Below, piece after piece: positions 44,417 through 56,070 of a DNA stretch of 64,000 bases (position 1 is the stretch's first letter; each line of letters opens with the position of its first letter). Source of the DNA: Celoporthe dispersa (lineage: Eukaryota; Ascomycota; Sordariomycetes; Diaporthales; Cryphonectriaceae). The notes under the pieces were generated by a model that ran no database searches, was not told where the DNA came from, and saw nothing but the letters and a program-made list of their open reading frames with translations. A program made the translations under genes and the position numbers. The stretch is taken from positions 1,178,001 to 1,242,000 of the forward strand of contig WAID01000002.1 in the NCBI GenBank assembly GCA_016584495.1, read 5' to 3'.

Positions 44417-45513
44417 ATGGCGCTCGCCCGCGCCCGCGACAACGGGGCATAGGTGGAACCGTATCATGTGACAGAGCTTATCGAGGCATGTCAGGGCCTG
44501 GTCGACGCCCGCATAGCGACACGAGATGGGGAAGTTTGCAGCCACCCGTGAAGCCAACAATAGCGACTGCAAAGCATGTGGTCACCCTGTTCCGTGCTTT
44601 GGAAAGAAGAGAAGGAGAGAACTAGTGAAGATGGACCCTATCTCTGAGGACGCCTCGCGGTCCACATAGGGAAAACTCACCGCAACGCTTTTTTCTTTTT
44701 GTTTCCTTTTTTCCATTATTTGACGAGGAGTTGGTTGTTCTTTTGTTTGTATGGGATGCATTGTGCGATTCCTGCGCGAATGGAAAGCGGGCAAGGATGG
44801 GAACGCGATACCAGACAGTCAAGTCGTACATATGGAGATGAAATCACAACTTTCTTACTTTTGAACCAAGGCCCGAGAAGAGTTCGTTCTCAAATGTGGA
44901 CGCAAGTATTGGCTGACTGGACATCACTAGTTCTACGTTCCATTGACCATGCTTCTTCTGAACGTACGCACGTCCAGGTATTGCTCATTGATTCATACAG
45001 CTTTCCTCAAAACGCCTCAACAAAAACACATACACGGCAGGCGTGTGTGGGCTGGTTTGCCAATTCGTCCTGTAATGCACCCCGACCCATTTCCAAACCT
45101 CTCTCGCCTTGCGGTCTCTCAAATCTTTAGGGAATTTCCAAAAGGGTGTCGTTAATATGCCAGATAACGCCGACCAGATCCGAAAGAAGAAAAAACCACC
45201 CCCCCAAAAAACCAAAACCGTTCGATACCGGACGTGATCCAGAGCGCTCTCTAGAAAGACAAAGTGCAGGAAAAGGGAGTGAAAAGATCCAGAAAAAAAA
45301 ATTCAACCGATTCACGCCCGTGGAAAGAGACAATCAATCTGTGGGACAGAATGTCTCCCATAACACCATCACAGAACCACAGTCATTGTCGTGAGAGAAT
45401 CCACAAAACCATCGGCGTACATTTCAACCGTAATCAGCCATATCCAAACAGAACAGTAGCAATAATAGCAGAGGAGCGGGCTGTTAGGGCGGGAGTGGGA
45501 GCAATTAAGCCCC
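44417..45513. other. Intergenic between convergent genes
   Basis: 3' flanks of the OM14-like and Myb-like genes; A-rich tracts near 45180-45300. No gene seen. Confidence 0.5.
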
Positions 45514-47123
45514 TCAGCCAACCTGGCTGCCATTCCGCCCCATGCCGTTCACGCCGGGGACGGAACCCAGCGCCATGAGGCCGGGACCCATCCCACCACC
45601 ATTCATCAGGCCGCTGCTGCCGTTCATGCCAGGACCGACAGCATTGCCCATGCCGGTAGGATTCATGCTGCTTGGCTGGCTGGCGGAGCCGCCCATGCTC
45701 ATCGACGAGAAGTCATGCCGGTTGTGCAGCTCCCTAAGCCGCTTCACCCAGTGCTTGCGCATATGCTCGGGCATCATACAGAACATCATGGCCTTGTTGG
45801 GGTCGCAGAGCACCTTCTCGCCGATCCGAATCTGTAGGTCAGGATCCTCGTCGGCAAAGTCGCGGAAGAAGGTCTCCATCGCCGTCTCCTGCCAGCGGGG
45901 CGTCGGTGCCGCATTGCGGAAATTGCGGAGGTACTCGCCGAGCGCGGCCATGGCTTCTTGAAGCTGCGGGCGAGAGACGGGGGTCGAGCTGGCAGTGTTG
46001 TTGGTGCTGTTCGAAACGGTGTGAGTGCTGTCATGTTGGTCTTGGGTATCCGTGTGTGGATCCTGGCGGTCGTGGTTCAGCGGCTGAGCCGAGTGCGTCA
46101 GGTCTATATAATTGTTGTTGTGGCTGTTGCTGTTGGCAGTACGTCGACGCTTCTCGATCGGGGCGGGTGAGTTGCTGGGAGGGGGGAAGCGCTTGCGCGT
46201 GTGTGTTGTCTGCGGGGCCTCTTCGTCGGGAGGCGTCAGAGCGCTGCTCGATGTGTTGGAGTTGCGGTTTTGCACGACCACTGGGGAAGGGCGGACGGTG
46301 CCATTGGAAGGTAGGGTGGGAGGAAGAGCTGGCGCCTGGGAAACAGGCCGGAACATGGCCTGATTTGAGGAATTTTCGGTGAGGGGGTTCGCGACGTTGG
46401 TCCCAGCGGTATCGAGATCATCGGCATCAGCCAGGGCGTCGGGCTGAGCCTTGCGCTTCGTTTTGACGACTCGCTTTGGAGCGCCACCGGAGCCAACAAC
46501 ATCGGGAAACAGGATCTCCATGTAGGCCTCGTGCTCGAAGGGGCGGTTGCGCAGGGATTTGGAAAGTGGTTCTCTCTATAGTTGGTCATAGACCGTCAGC
46601 GCCTGCCTCGCAATCGACTTAAGAGATGTGGTCCACCGCCATTCTCCCCTCCCACTCCCCCCTTTCTCTTGTTCTCTCTCTCTTTCTGTTTGTGTAATAC
46701 TGGCTAGGAATATGTCAACTCACCTCGATGTGCGCCCTCCAAGCGGCGTCGCTAGCCGTCACAGTCCTGGTCTTTGGGTTGTAGAGAAACTCTGAATCCT
46801 CGCGCAGGCCTCTCCAGAGCCTAAACTTCTTACGCGCATTGTCGCTCTTGTTGATCAGGTGGCCCTTGTTGGGATACGCGCCGTGGCGCTCTGCAAGGAC
46901 GGTGCACGCTCGGTCCCAGGCCTCCGATTTGAAGCTGTGTGTGTCCTTGAGGCCCATCTTGACGCTCTCGCAGAGCGACCTGAAGAAGGTTTCCTCATAT
47001 TCCGGGGGTCCAGACGAAGCGGGGGCCCTTGCGCGGGGTTGGGGTGTCGTAACGACTAGAGATGGTCCCTGCGTCGGCGTGAAGCTGACCGGCCTCGGGA
47101 GAGTCGTACTCGTCTTCAGACAT
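45514..47123 (-). CDS. Myb/SANT-like DNA-binding protein, frameshifted
   Basis: Two exons (47123-46724, 46575-45514). MSEDEYDSPEAG starts the protein. The Myb/SANT-like domain follows: FVWTP-EYEETFFRSLCESVKMG, WDRACTVLAERHG, KKFRLWRGLRED, and after splicing REPLSKSLRNRPFEHEAYMEILFPDV. Then a nuclear-localisation-like KRVVKTKRKAQ, a Ser/Pro/Asn-rich region with KRFPPP and KRRR, a helical domain (METFFRDFADEDPDLQIRIGEKVL) and a Gly/Met/Asn-rich tail. The frame changes in the five-G run 47004-47008 (plus strand), where four G give WTPEYEE and 486 aa. The reading frame also stays open upstream of 47123 with poly-Ser coding, so an earlier start is possible. Probably a transcription regulator. Confidence 0.8.
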
Positions 47124-50100
47124 TGTGTCGACGGTGGAGGGGAGAGACGGGCGGCGACGTCTTGTTCGGGAGGAGACAGAGGACCGTGGACTGGTGGAAA
47201 CGTCGGTGGATGTGCTGTCGCTGTTGGGGATGCTGGGCAGATCGGGATGGTGATCGCTGACGAGAGACTGGTCGTGTTCCTGGCCGTCGCCGCCTTGCCC
47301 GTCGCGAACGCGGTCGAGTCTATCTGCAGGGATGGTCGCATCCGAGGACGAGGACGAGGACGACGAGGACGAGCTGCGGCGACTCGAGTTGATGGCAACC
47401 CAGGCGCTGGGCTCGGCCTGTTCTGACTGCCAATTGGACCCTATCCTCAAGGCAAGTCGAGCAGGTTGGCTGCGAAAGGGGGGGGGCCACCGTCGACCGC
47501 GATGAACACTCTCTACCAAGGAGCGAGAACTTCCCGACCGGAACCTCGAGAGGTCAGTGGCCTGAATGTGTTCCCGGGCGCTCTCATCGAGAGGCGACGT
47601 CAGAGGTCGGAGCTTAACCACTGGGCGTGTACGGGGCCAAGGCTGGGATGGACGGTGGGCATGCACACCGTAACGACCGACCCGTTTCGTGATACCGGTT
47701 CGAAGCGGAGATGGCTAGCTACCGTACGGGCCCAACGGTGTGGTATTTAGGGGGTGGTAGGGGGGCCTCGGCGCCGCTGTGGCACTGGGAATAGGGGGGG
47801 TGGTTGAGCCGAGGGATTGGTAAATTATAGGCTTAAGGCTGGGCAGGCGGGACGGTAGAGTGCGGGGGGCGGGGCTGTCCTTCAGAAAGGGTGCACTACC
47901 CGCGTTATCGCTGCGGAAACGGTGCTGACTCAGCAAGTACCTAATGCTGGCAAGGTGTGGAGAGCGAGAGATGAGGCGATCTGGACAATATGAGCGAAGC
48001 AGTCTCTGACCTGCCTGCGATCCAGAGAGCATGAGGAGTGAGGAATTACGAGGATATTAAACTCCCCGCCGAGACCACTGATAGACTGGCTAAATGGCAG
48101 CCACATCGTACAACCCGCCCAGTTGACCCTTTCTCTCTCAATGCGCCACAAAGCCGGTCATTCATCTCCCGCTAAACAGCGCTGGTGGACATTCATCTAG
48201 AGTTTGCTGCCACTATTGATCCCGCCTTGATACCAACAACTCTTTGAGATGCCAAGAAGCAGCGTCCCTATAAAGGAATCTTTGGTAGCAGGCATGAGGT
48301 GAAGAGGACCCAGCAAACACGAGATGACCACGGAGGGACGATGAGCTTGATGGGGGCTTTCGGAACACGAGTTTGGTCTTTGGTGACCCCTTGGGCCTTT
48401 TAGAATAAGAGCAATATGGAAGGCATGAAAGGAGTATGCTTTCGAGGTGAGCTGGTCTTGCCATGCTCCATATGCTCTCTAGTGATTGGTGCTACTACCA
48501 TAATGCGTACCTAGAAGTGCTGCAGATTGGCTACTCCTAAGAGAAAGTCAGAGCCCCATCAATCAGCCACAGGTCTGGTGGCTTGATACAGGTGCTGCAC
48601 ATATGATGTCCTCATACCGCCTTTTGCTCTTTTTCTTCCACAGAAGCCTTCGCAGGGTACAGGTCACTGAGGCAGGCTGCTCCCGCCAGTGTCTGAATCT
48701 GGTGTCTGGGGTGGCGGGTCGTCTGGTGTCAGATGCGGCACTGACCCCAGAGATCCACCCGCCCGCCTGCAGCTGCAGCAAGCCAGGTTTTAGGCCTGTG
48801 GGGAGTGTGTGGGCGCGAATGATGCTCTGGAGAGGTCCACGGGGCCTGCCTGTCTCTGGATAGAATACATTACCCTCTCGCAAGTTCGCATCTTGAACGT
48901 GGGTTGGCTCCGTAATTGGAGGAGGAAACATGGGCCGTGCTATGAGAACTGATCCACAGCTCCTGAGCCACGGTGTTGGTAACCGATGAAGGGGAGGCGA
49001 GAAAGAGAGGCAAGAGGGCAGCTCATCGCCCTGTACAGAAGTTACAGCTACCCTTGAATGTTCCGCACCAAGGTTACAGTAGGCTAAACTCGACCTGGCC
49101 CGTGTTTGGTGGGGCTACAGAATGTCATGGCGGAAGGAAGCATCCGCTAGAGAGCCACTAAGACCTGCTGGTGTACGAGGTTCTCGGTCACCCACGCGCC
49201 TGCCACCGTAATGAAGTTGTAGGCCTGCCGGTGGGAATTCAACTTCATCACCAGAGTGGTCAAAAATTGACCCTCACAGGAAGGGCTAACACTCGTCGCA
49301 CCAGCTGAGCACTCCGGGAACAGGCGGCTGCCTCTCGATAAATACTACGGTAGCACTCGCAGCACCCGCCCAGGCCGACAGTTCCGCTGAAGGAGCGCTG
49401 AAACCGGCACCGCTGGCGTCTGAAGATCCTGAAACAGTCACCGCCCATTTTCTCACCGATGCACCGATGCACCACTTGGCCACCCCGTGCTGCGTGTCCC
49501 TCAATTCGCTGGACGCGCTCGCAGGTTCCCTGCTCCAGCCTTGTGATCGACTTTGCAGAATTTGCCGTGATTACCATGATCACCAAGATCCTGCTCAGGA
49601 TCGCTCACAGCTGCACCAGTTCGTAGCCTTGGCTCTAGCCCAGGGCTCGAGGGCAACAATCAAGGCGCGGCCAGGATGGTGTGTTGTCATTTGTGTCTCT
49701 GCTGCTCCTCCCGTCGACAGTCAGAAGCATTTCCGTTCGCCAGAGAGGTGGATGGATCATGCACTCTAGCTACGCCGGCAGCCCTCGATTCATCATCTGG
49801 GCGAGCTGCAGCGAGGAAAAGCTGAGTCCTTGACGGGTCACCTCTTGGTTTCTGCCTCATCTCAACATCCAATGAAGCACCGCGACTGGCTGTTGGGCTG
49901 TAACTTGTTTTCTGCTCACCGGACGAAGCCCATTCATCAACCGTCAGTGATCTCCTGCAGCCGAGCTCACCATTCCCGGTCTAGACTGGCCTCGGGCTGC
50001 GGAAGATCAAGATCAGCACTATTTCGCAATACTAGAGCCTGAAACGATGGGCGAACGATTCGTCGGCTACCCGGCCTTGGGGACCAGTGAGTCGATTCAC

Positions 50101-51708
50101 AGCCAGCTCCTGCCTGTCTAGTGTGCGTGCCAAGGAAGATCTGTTTTTCGTTTCTCGCCGTCTGGTGTGATCCGTCGACCGTGATCCAAAATTGGAACAC
50201 TGGATTCGATTGCGCCTCACCTGCTGTCCAATCCGTCTCTCCTCGGAAACAGAGGGCACGCGCCGGAGACCAAGTTGCGCAAACATACATCAGACCAGCC
50301 GTCTATCTTGAGGCCGGACAACAATATTCCGATGGCTCACCTCTCCTCTCGTCATCTACTTGGTGCCGTCAACCGAACATCCTCTCATTTATTTGGCCAA
50401 GAATGTTCCAGGGATACCAGCGCCTGGGCCCATCCCTCGAAACTGCACAGCCGACCTTGATGCCGTGCTACCGATCTGAACCGCTCCGTTCTATGAACAT
50501 TGTCTGCTATTATGTTTGCTGCCGGCTGCCGCTGAATGGGTACAAACCCATGCCACAAGGCCTAGAGAACCAGCTCACAGCCGAGGTGGACTCAGCCCCG
50601 GGGATTAAGAAGCTACCAAGAAAAGCCACAGCAGTCCCCACTACAGTAAAGGCTGGCCTGGCCGCAGGCGAGGAACTACTACCGAGTTTCGCCCAAATTC
50701 ACGGAGAGGGCTGTCTTGGGCGTCACGTCATCAACTTGACGCTTGACGCTTGACGAGGTGTATTGATCGTCAAGTAGCGAAAACGAGAATCTGCCGGTTT
50801 ACCCGCCTGTCAAAGAAGAGGCTTCAACTGATTCGTGCAAATTCTGTGGCAGGACGATTTTCTCAAACAGACCTCCTGCGGCAGCACGCCTACCAATCGG
50901 GAAAGGTTACAGCAGATTTTCGGATTACGGCCAGTCCAAGGTTCCAGACCCTTGCATGAGGCTCTTCGTCTCCCTGAACAAGCCCCCTCGTCCCCCCTGC
51001 TCAGGCATGCGGCTCCTGGAACGCTCCACCGCCCTCGCCTCTGTCGACGTGGGTCTTCATGGGTCCCCAGACCTTAACTTGTTTAACCTTACCTATGCTC
51101 CACCAAGATGCCACAGGCGCTGTCTTGGATCGATATCCAGGTGCAACTGAGCGCGTCTAGCACGCACCGCGCTCGGGTCGGACTGTGTGCAGGTTTCGCC
51201 AAGCGTCGGACTCGTTCTGTCGGGCGTACGTAACCCTCAGGGCTGTCGATATTCAGGATGGTCCTCCCTGGCACAGGCAAGCTGCCCTGTCTCCGTGTTT
51301 GCCCATTTTCATCCCATCACCGGGGTGCTGTTACGGACTGAAGCTTAATGTTTGGGTTGCTACTTTAACAGGTGCGGGGCCATGCCCCTGAGTGCTATGG
51401 TAGGTGTGTAAGTTGCCCCTCCTGTCACCACCCACCTCCAAGCAGCGCTTGTTCTTTATTTACTCTGTACATCCCGCCACTCACTCTCGTTGTTTTCCCA
51501 TCGTCTCCCTCCACCCGTCACTCCTCTTCCCCCATCTTAGTACATAGATTCATTCTTGCTCCGGTAGCGAGCAGGTAGGAGTTCTTCGGGATCGATTGCT
51601 GTCGCCCCCTTCCTACTCTGCATTTTTTCTTCTTCTTGTCCACCTGGCGTGGTCTTCTACTTCTATCATCATTCTCTTCGCACATCCTCTGTTTGACCAG
51701 TCGGCATA
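47124..51708. other. Long gene-poor region
   Basis: 4.6 kb without a supported gene. The first 500 bp are open in frame with the Myb-like gene and carry GAC/GAG repeats (about 47345-47372). Other ORFs (for example 50121-50753, 210 aa) lack domains. The last 250 bp are a CT-rich leader before the aspartic protease. Confidence 0.5.
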
Positions 51709-53084
51709 ATGCAGTCCCTCCTCAGAGCCGTTCTTTTCCTTGGCTTTCTAGCCGCCATGGTGGCTGCGGCCCCATCACCCAACATCCAGAAGCGAGGCGT
51801 GTTCACCGTGGAGCGGGTGCGAAATGCGAACTTCAAGGGACACAACGGTCCCAGGCAATACCTAAAGTCGCTGAGGAAATACCGCATGAACATCCCACCT
51901 GCGCTGATGGATGCCATCCGGAACCAGTCCAGCACGGCAACCACTATCGATGACAAGCTCACCAACAGTGCCAAGGTTGATGCTGCCACCAACAGCACAA
52001 GCGCTGCTGCGAACACTACTACCCTCGCTGCCGGCACTGGTCTCGTTGCCGCTACACCTGAGCAGGGTGACGTGGAGTACCTGGCTCCAGTGAACATCGG
52101 TGGACAGACTATCAACCTCGACTTCGACTCTGGATCCTCCGACCTGTGGGTCTTCAACACCCAGCTCGCCACCGCCGACACCACAGGCCACACTCTCTAC
52201 GACCCGACCAAGTCCAACACCTTCCAGATGTTGAACGGCGCCACCTTCTCCATCAGCTATGGTGACGGCTCTGGCGCTGCCGGCAATGTTGGCACCGACA
52301 CGGTCAACATCGGCGGCGCGACCGTGACAGCCCAGGCCGTCGAGATGGCTACCGCCGTTTCGCAGTCCTTCATCGAGGATACCAACAGCAACGGCCTCGT
52401 CGGCCTGGCCTACAGCAAGCTCAACACCGTCCAGCCTCAGCAGCAGAAGACCTTCTTCGACAACGCGATGTCCTCGCTTGCTGAGCCGGTCTTCACCGCC
52501 GACCTCCGCAAGGCTGCCGTGGGTGCGTACACGTTCGGCGCCATCGACGCCACCAAGTTCAACGGCACCATGTCGTGGGCCGCCGTCAACACCACACAGG
52601 GCTTCTGGCAGTTCAGCAGCACCAAGTTTGCGGTCGGCAACGGCGCGGCGCAGGCAGCCAACCCTACCGGCCAGGCCATTGCCGACACCGGCACCACCCT
52701 CATCATCGCCGACCCCACTATCGTCAACGGTTACTACTCCCAGATCCCGTCTGCGCAGAACAACGCTCAGGCTGGCGGTATCACCGTGGACTGCAATGCT
52801 ACTCTGCCGGATCTGATGCTTGATGTCGGCGGCAACATGGCCCGCGTGAGGGGAGAGGATATCAACTTCGCGCAGGTGCAAGGCAACAGTAAGTTCTCGA
52901 GCCATATTTCATAATAAAAATAAGTCGGCTACATCGTGCTAACATGCAATCTACAGCTTGCTTCGGTGGTGTCCAGTCCGGCAGCGCGGGCGAGATGGGT
53001 ATCTATGGTGACATCTTCTTCAAGTCGCAGTTTGTCGCCTTCAATGGCGGCAACAACTCGCTTGGCCTGGCTGAGCATCAATAA
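51709..53084 (+). CDS. Secreted pepsin-like aspartic protease (A1 family)
   Basis: Two exons (51709-52888, 52957-53084) give 435 aa. Signal peptide 1-20; a propeptide to about residue 110 with basic KYRMNIP. The mature enzyme starts around GDVEYLAPVNIGGQ. Catalytic motifs are DFDSGSSDLWVF and ADTGTTL; the flap has ISYGDGS. One disulfide is expected between the Cys of TVDCNATLP and that of CFGGVQSG, the second formed in the short last exon. Length and layout match endothiapepsin/penicillopepsin-type acid proteases. It digests extracellular protein at low pH. Confidence 0.95.
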
Positions 53085-54547
53085 GCGAGCTACGGCTTGG
53101 GCTCTACCTATGTGAAGGAGCAATTCCAGAAAAATAAAAATAAAAACAATGACGAGGCATGAACAAAGCATAGAGCTGATCTATATACCGTCAAAAGCGC
53201 GTTGGGGAGGGGATCTCGAAAAGGGCCTTCCTGGCCGTGTGTGTCTCCTGTCATCAAGAATTCTGTTATCATGTACATATCGACCTGCAGCCGGAGGACG
53301 ACTCATCCTCTTCCTTACGCTAGATGGATATGTGAACATTCGGCAAGTGCTGTATCGTGAAAATAAAGCTAGTAACACCACCACCACAGTTCTCTTGCTC
53401 CCAGTGACCAATCGAGAATGATTTTCATACTTGGTGGATGCTGTGTATCGTTTCCAGAGAACCAGTTCCCTCTCCTTTGGAAGATACTTGCGCCTGGCGT
53501 GAGACCAGCCAAGAGCTACACAACAAGTCAGATGAAACATGGAGACAAGTCACGAGGCCCTCCCTACCAAGAGCTTGGCAATGCTGTGGTACAAAAGAAA
53601 TTGTGTCGCCAAGCCAATTGTGTTCCGAGATCACGACATTAGTTCCTGATACATACGCGCCGCGGCCCCGTTTTAGGGGAGGGGCGGGAGATCGACTGAA
53701 ACACTTGAGGTGTCTGGGATTGATCTCAGCTTTTTCATGTCCCGTACAAATCCTTCTAGAATTTAGGAATCTTGGCGACTTTGACACTTGAGCGAAGTGT
53801 GGTATGCTTCGTTTGATACAAAAAGAAAGCGGCCCTTGGTGCCAAAGAAGGGAGGGAAAAAATATCCAGAAGGATCAAAAAAGGGGGAGGGACGAGGTTC
53901 GCATTAAGGCTCATATGATTTTGGACCTTGAATCAAGATCCTTGCTCGCCATTATGCGCGTCCACCGCTGTTACAATTTCCAGTGTCAGCTCTTTACTCG
54001 GTGCTGGGACGGATCTCTCTTTCTCTTCATAATATTCTTTTCCTTGTTAGAATATGTATGAAGCTTCATCTTTATCGTCAACGGCTCCAGGACCAAGGTA
54101 TTGTCGTGGCCGGCAAATAAATACGTGACACCTAGGAACAGGAGAACCAATGCTGTTTATTACAATCAAATCACTAAAATAACTATTACGAAAGATTGAT
54201 ATGACTAGACTCGACAAAGAATTGGTTCTTTTCCTGCAACAAGTTGAAAAAGTGACGCAATTAGGAGAAGCTTGCCAAATAAGTGAATTATGACAACAAG
54301 TATCCGGGCGAATGATTGCTACTTTATTCGTTAAGAGTTTTGCCCGCGGTCGTCGTTTACAAATGGAAGTCACTACAAAAGGAAAGTCTGACATATGCAA
54401 TGTTACTTTTAGACACTCTAGCAAATTTTCAAAAATATAATCCAATATGATTGATCAAATACAAAGTCTTTGGTTTTTAAACCCGTGCAATGCGGCTTAA
54501 TGTGTATACTATATGACCTCGGGTCGGGAGTAGGCAAAACATCCTGT

Positions 54548-55080
54548 TTAGCTCTTCCTCAACTCTCGGTTAGTTCTTCGCATGCTCATTATTGTATCCA
54601 ATGAGGGATGATCGTAAATCAAGTAGCTGTAGATTTCAGCATATTCCAGAAGCTTTCCGTACTCGTCAAAGGACCCAGTGGCACCGTCCGCCATTTTCAA
54701 GAACCAGCCATACGACCCAGGTCGGCCAGATAGTAGTGGCAGCTTTAGATACATGCGCTCGAACTTCAACCCGTGATGGCTGAGGTAGCGAAGTCCTGAC
54801 TTGTACCTTGTGTGTTTAGTCGAGTCTGATCGACGACATCTATCCGTCCTTGGACGGGGCAGCCAGGCTCTTGTGTGGGATGGTGAAAAAGACGTCCAAG
54901 TCCCAATCTTTAGGGAACCGAATGAGCCTGGTCTTTCCACAAAACGAGACGAGCACTCTGGAGTAGCCGACAGAGCCAGAGTTGGGTGCTACGGACTTAT
55001 CTAAGGACAGCGTCTGCAGGTAGGCTTGAGATGAAGATTGGGTCGGAGGTAGTGATGCTATGCTGTACGCCAAGGGGAAA
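54548..55080 (-). pseudogene. Coding remnant of an unrecognised protein
   Basis: Two protein-like segments on the minus strand lie in different frames: SRVLVSFCGKTRLIRFPKDW...SLAAPSKDG (ending in a stop at 54840) and GLRYLSHHGLKFERMYLKLPLL...RRTNRELRKS (stop at 54548). A one-base shift near 54840-54850 would join them; it is not in a homopolymer and no intron fits. No ATG or full N-terminus is visible. It looks like a degraded or incomplete gene in AT-rich DNA. I do not recognise the family. Confidence 0.35.
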
Positions 55081-55740
55081 TGGTTCAGTACATACGATGT
55101 GAGTATGAAAACTATGCCGAGTTTATTTGGCCAATTTTCTAGAAGATCAATAATTTAATCATCAAGCTCTTAGACCGTGAACATCTGGATTGATGTGCCA
55201 GCACACCAATGGCGCAGGTGGATGAGGATTGATGATGCGAATGGATTGGAAATCAACGCATCTATTGTACTCAATGCTTAGCTAGGCACTTTCGCGCACC
55301 AGCGGATGGAAACGGCCTTTCGTATACGCAAACGAAAGCTGATGATCCGAACATCGAACGTTGTCTCCTGAATCTAGAGTCGAGACTCCCAAACATTGAT
55401 TTCGCGTGGTGATACTTGAGACCAAGGTGTCCTTATGATTTCCTATCTAATTAAAGTACTCAAGACAAATTTTTAGCTCTGTTAGTTCCTAAATAGCCAC
55501 GCCCTCAGCTGACTTATCATGCTGTCTGTCCCTATTCAGCTCCTAGCACTTGGTAGCCTCGAATCAGTTATCCGAACTTCTAGAATCTGGCATAGTGGCA
55601 CTTATACCTGCGTCAATTGCCTCTCAAAGAGCAATACAGGTTCTGATTCCATATATTTGCTCCCTTGGCTCACTTAGCACTTTCAATTGAATATTAAATT
55701 ATCTTCTCTCATTTTCAACAACTTCAATCCTGCACCGAAC

Positions 55741-56070
55741 ATGATGAAGCTGTTCTTTACCGCCCTTTTCCCGGTGACCTGCATCACCAGTGTAAATGCT
55801 AGAGCAGGTCAGTCTCAATGGCGTCATGATATTCACGCGAAAGGAACACAGCACTCAATCTGGAACCAAGCGCACCACATTAAACGGTCTGGTATTGAAC
55901 AAATCTGGGAACATCAAGAGCCGCTGGCGCAAAATATGGGACTTCTCCACGCACAAGATCTCATTCTACGATCACGAATCCTGGGAGCATTATTGTCTGT
56001 GGGTCGGAGAGCCAGTGTTACGCGGACAGGTTTCATTGGGACACTGGATCGTATACCTCAGCATATGTGA
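55741..56070 (+). CDS. Possible small secreted protein, exon structure unresolved
   Basis: ATG at 55741 follows a CT-rich, TTCAACAACTTCAATC leader typical of fungal genes. MMKLFFTALFPVTCITSVNARA is a good signal peptide. The same frame stays open for 109 aa, but a second overlapping frame (to 56074) reads KISFYDHESWEHYCLW, which looks more protein-like. An intron or an indel may join the signal peptide to that frame; I could not find a convincing pair of splice sites. Confidence 0.35.
   Translation: MMKLFFTALFPVTCITSVNARAGQSQWRHDIHAKGTQHSIWNQAHHIKRSGIEQIWEHQEPLAQNMGLLHAQDLILRSRILGALLSVGRRASVTRTGFIGTLDRIPQHM

Noticed and set aside
50121..50753. 210-aa ORF upstream of the protease
   Set aside because: No recognisable feature and low-quality protein composition; probably chance.
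51862..52905. 347-aa ORF antisense to the aspartic protease
   Set aside because: Shadow of a conserved coding exon.
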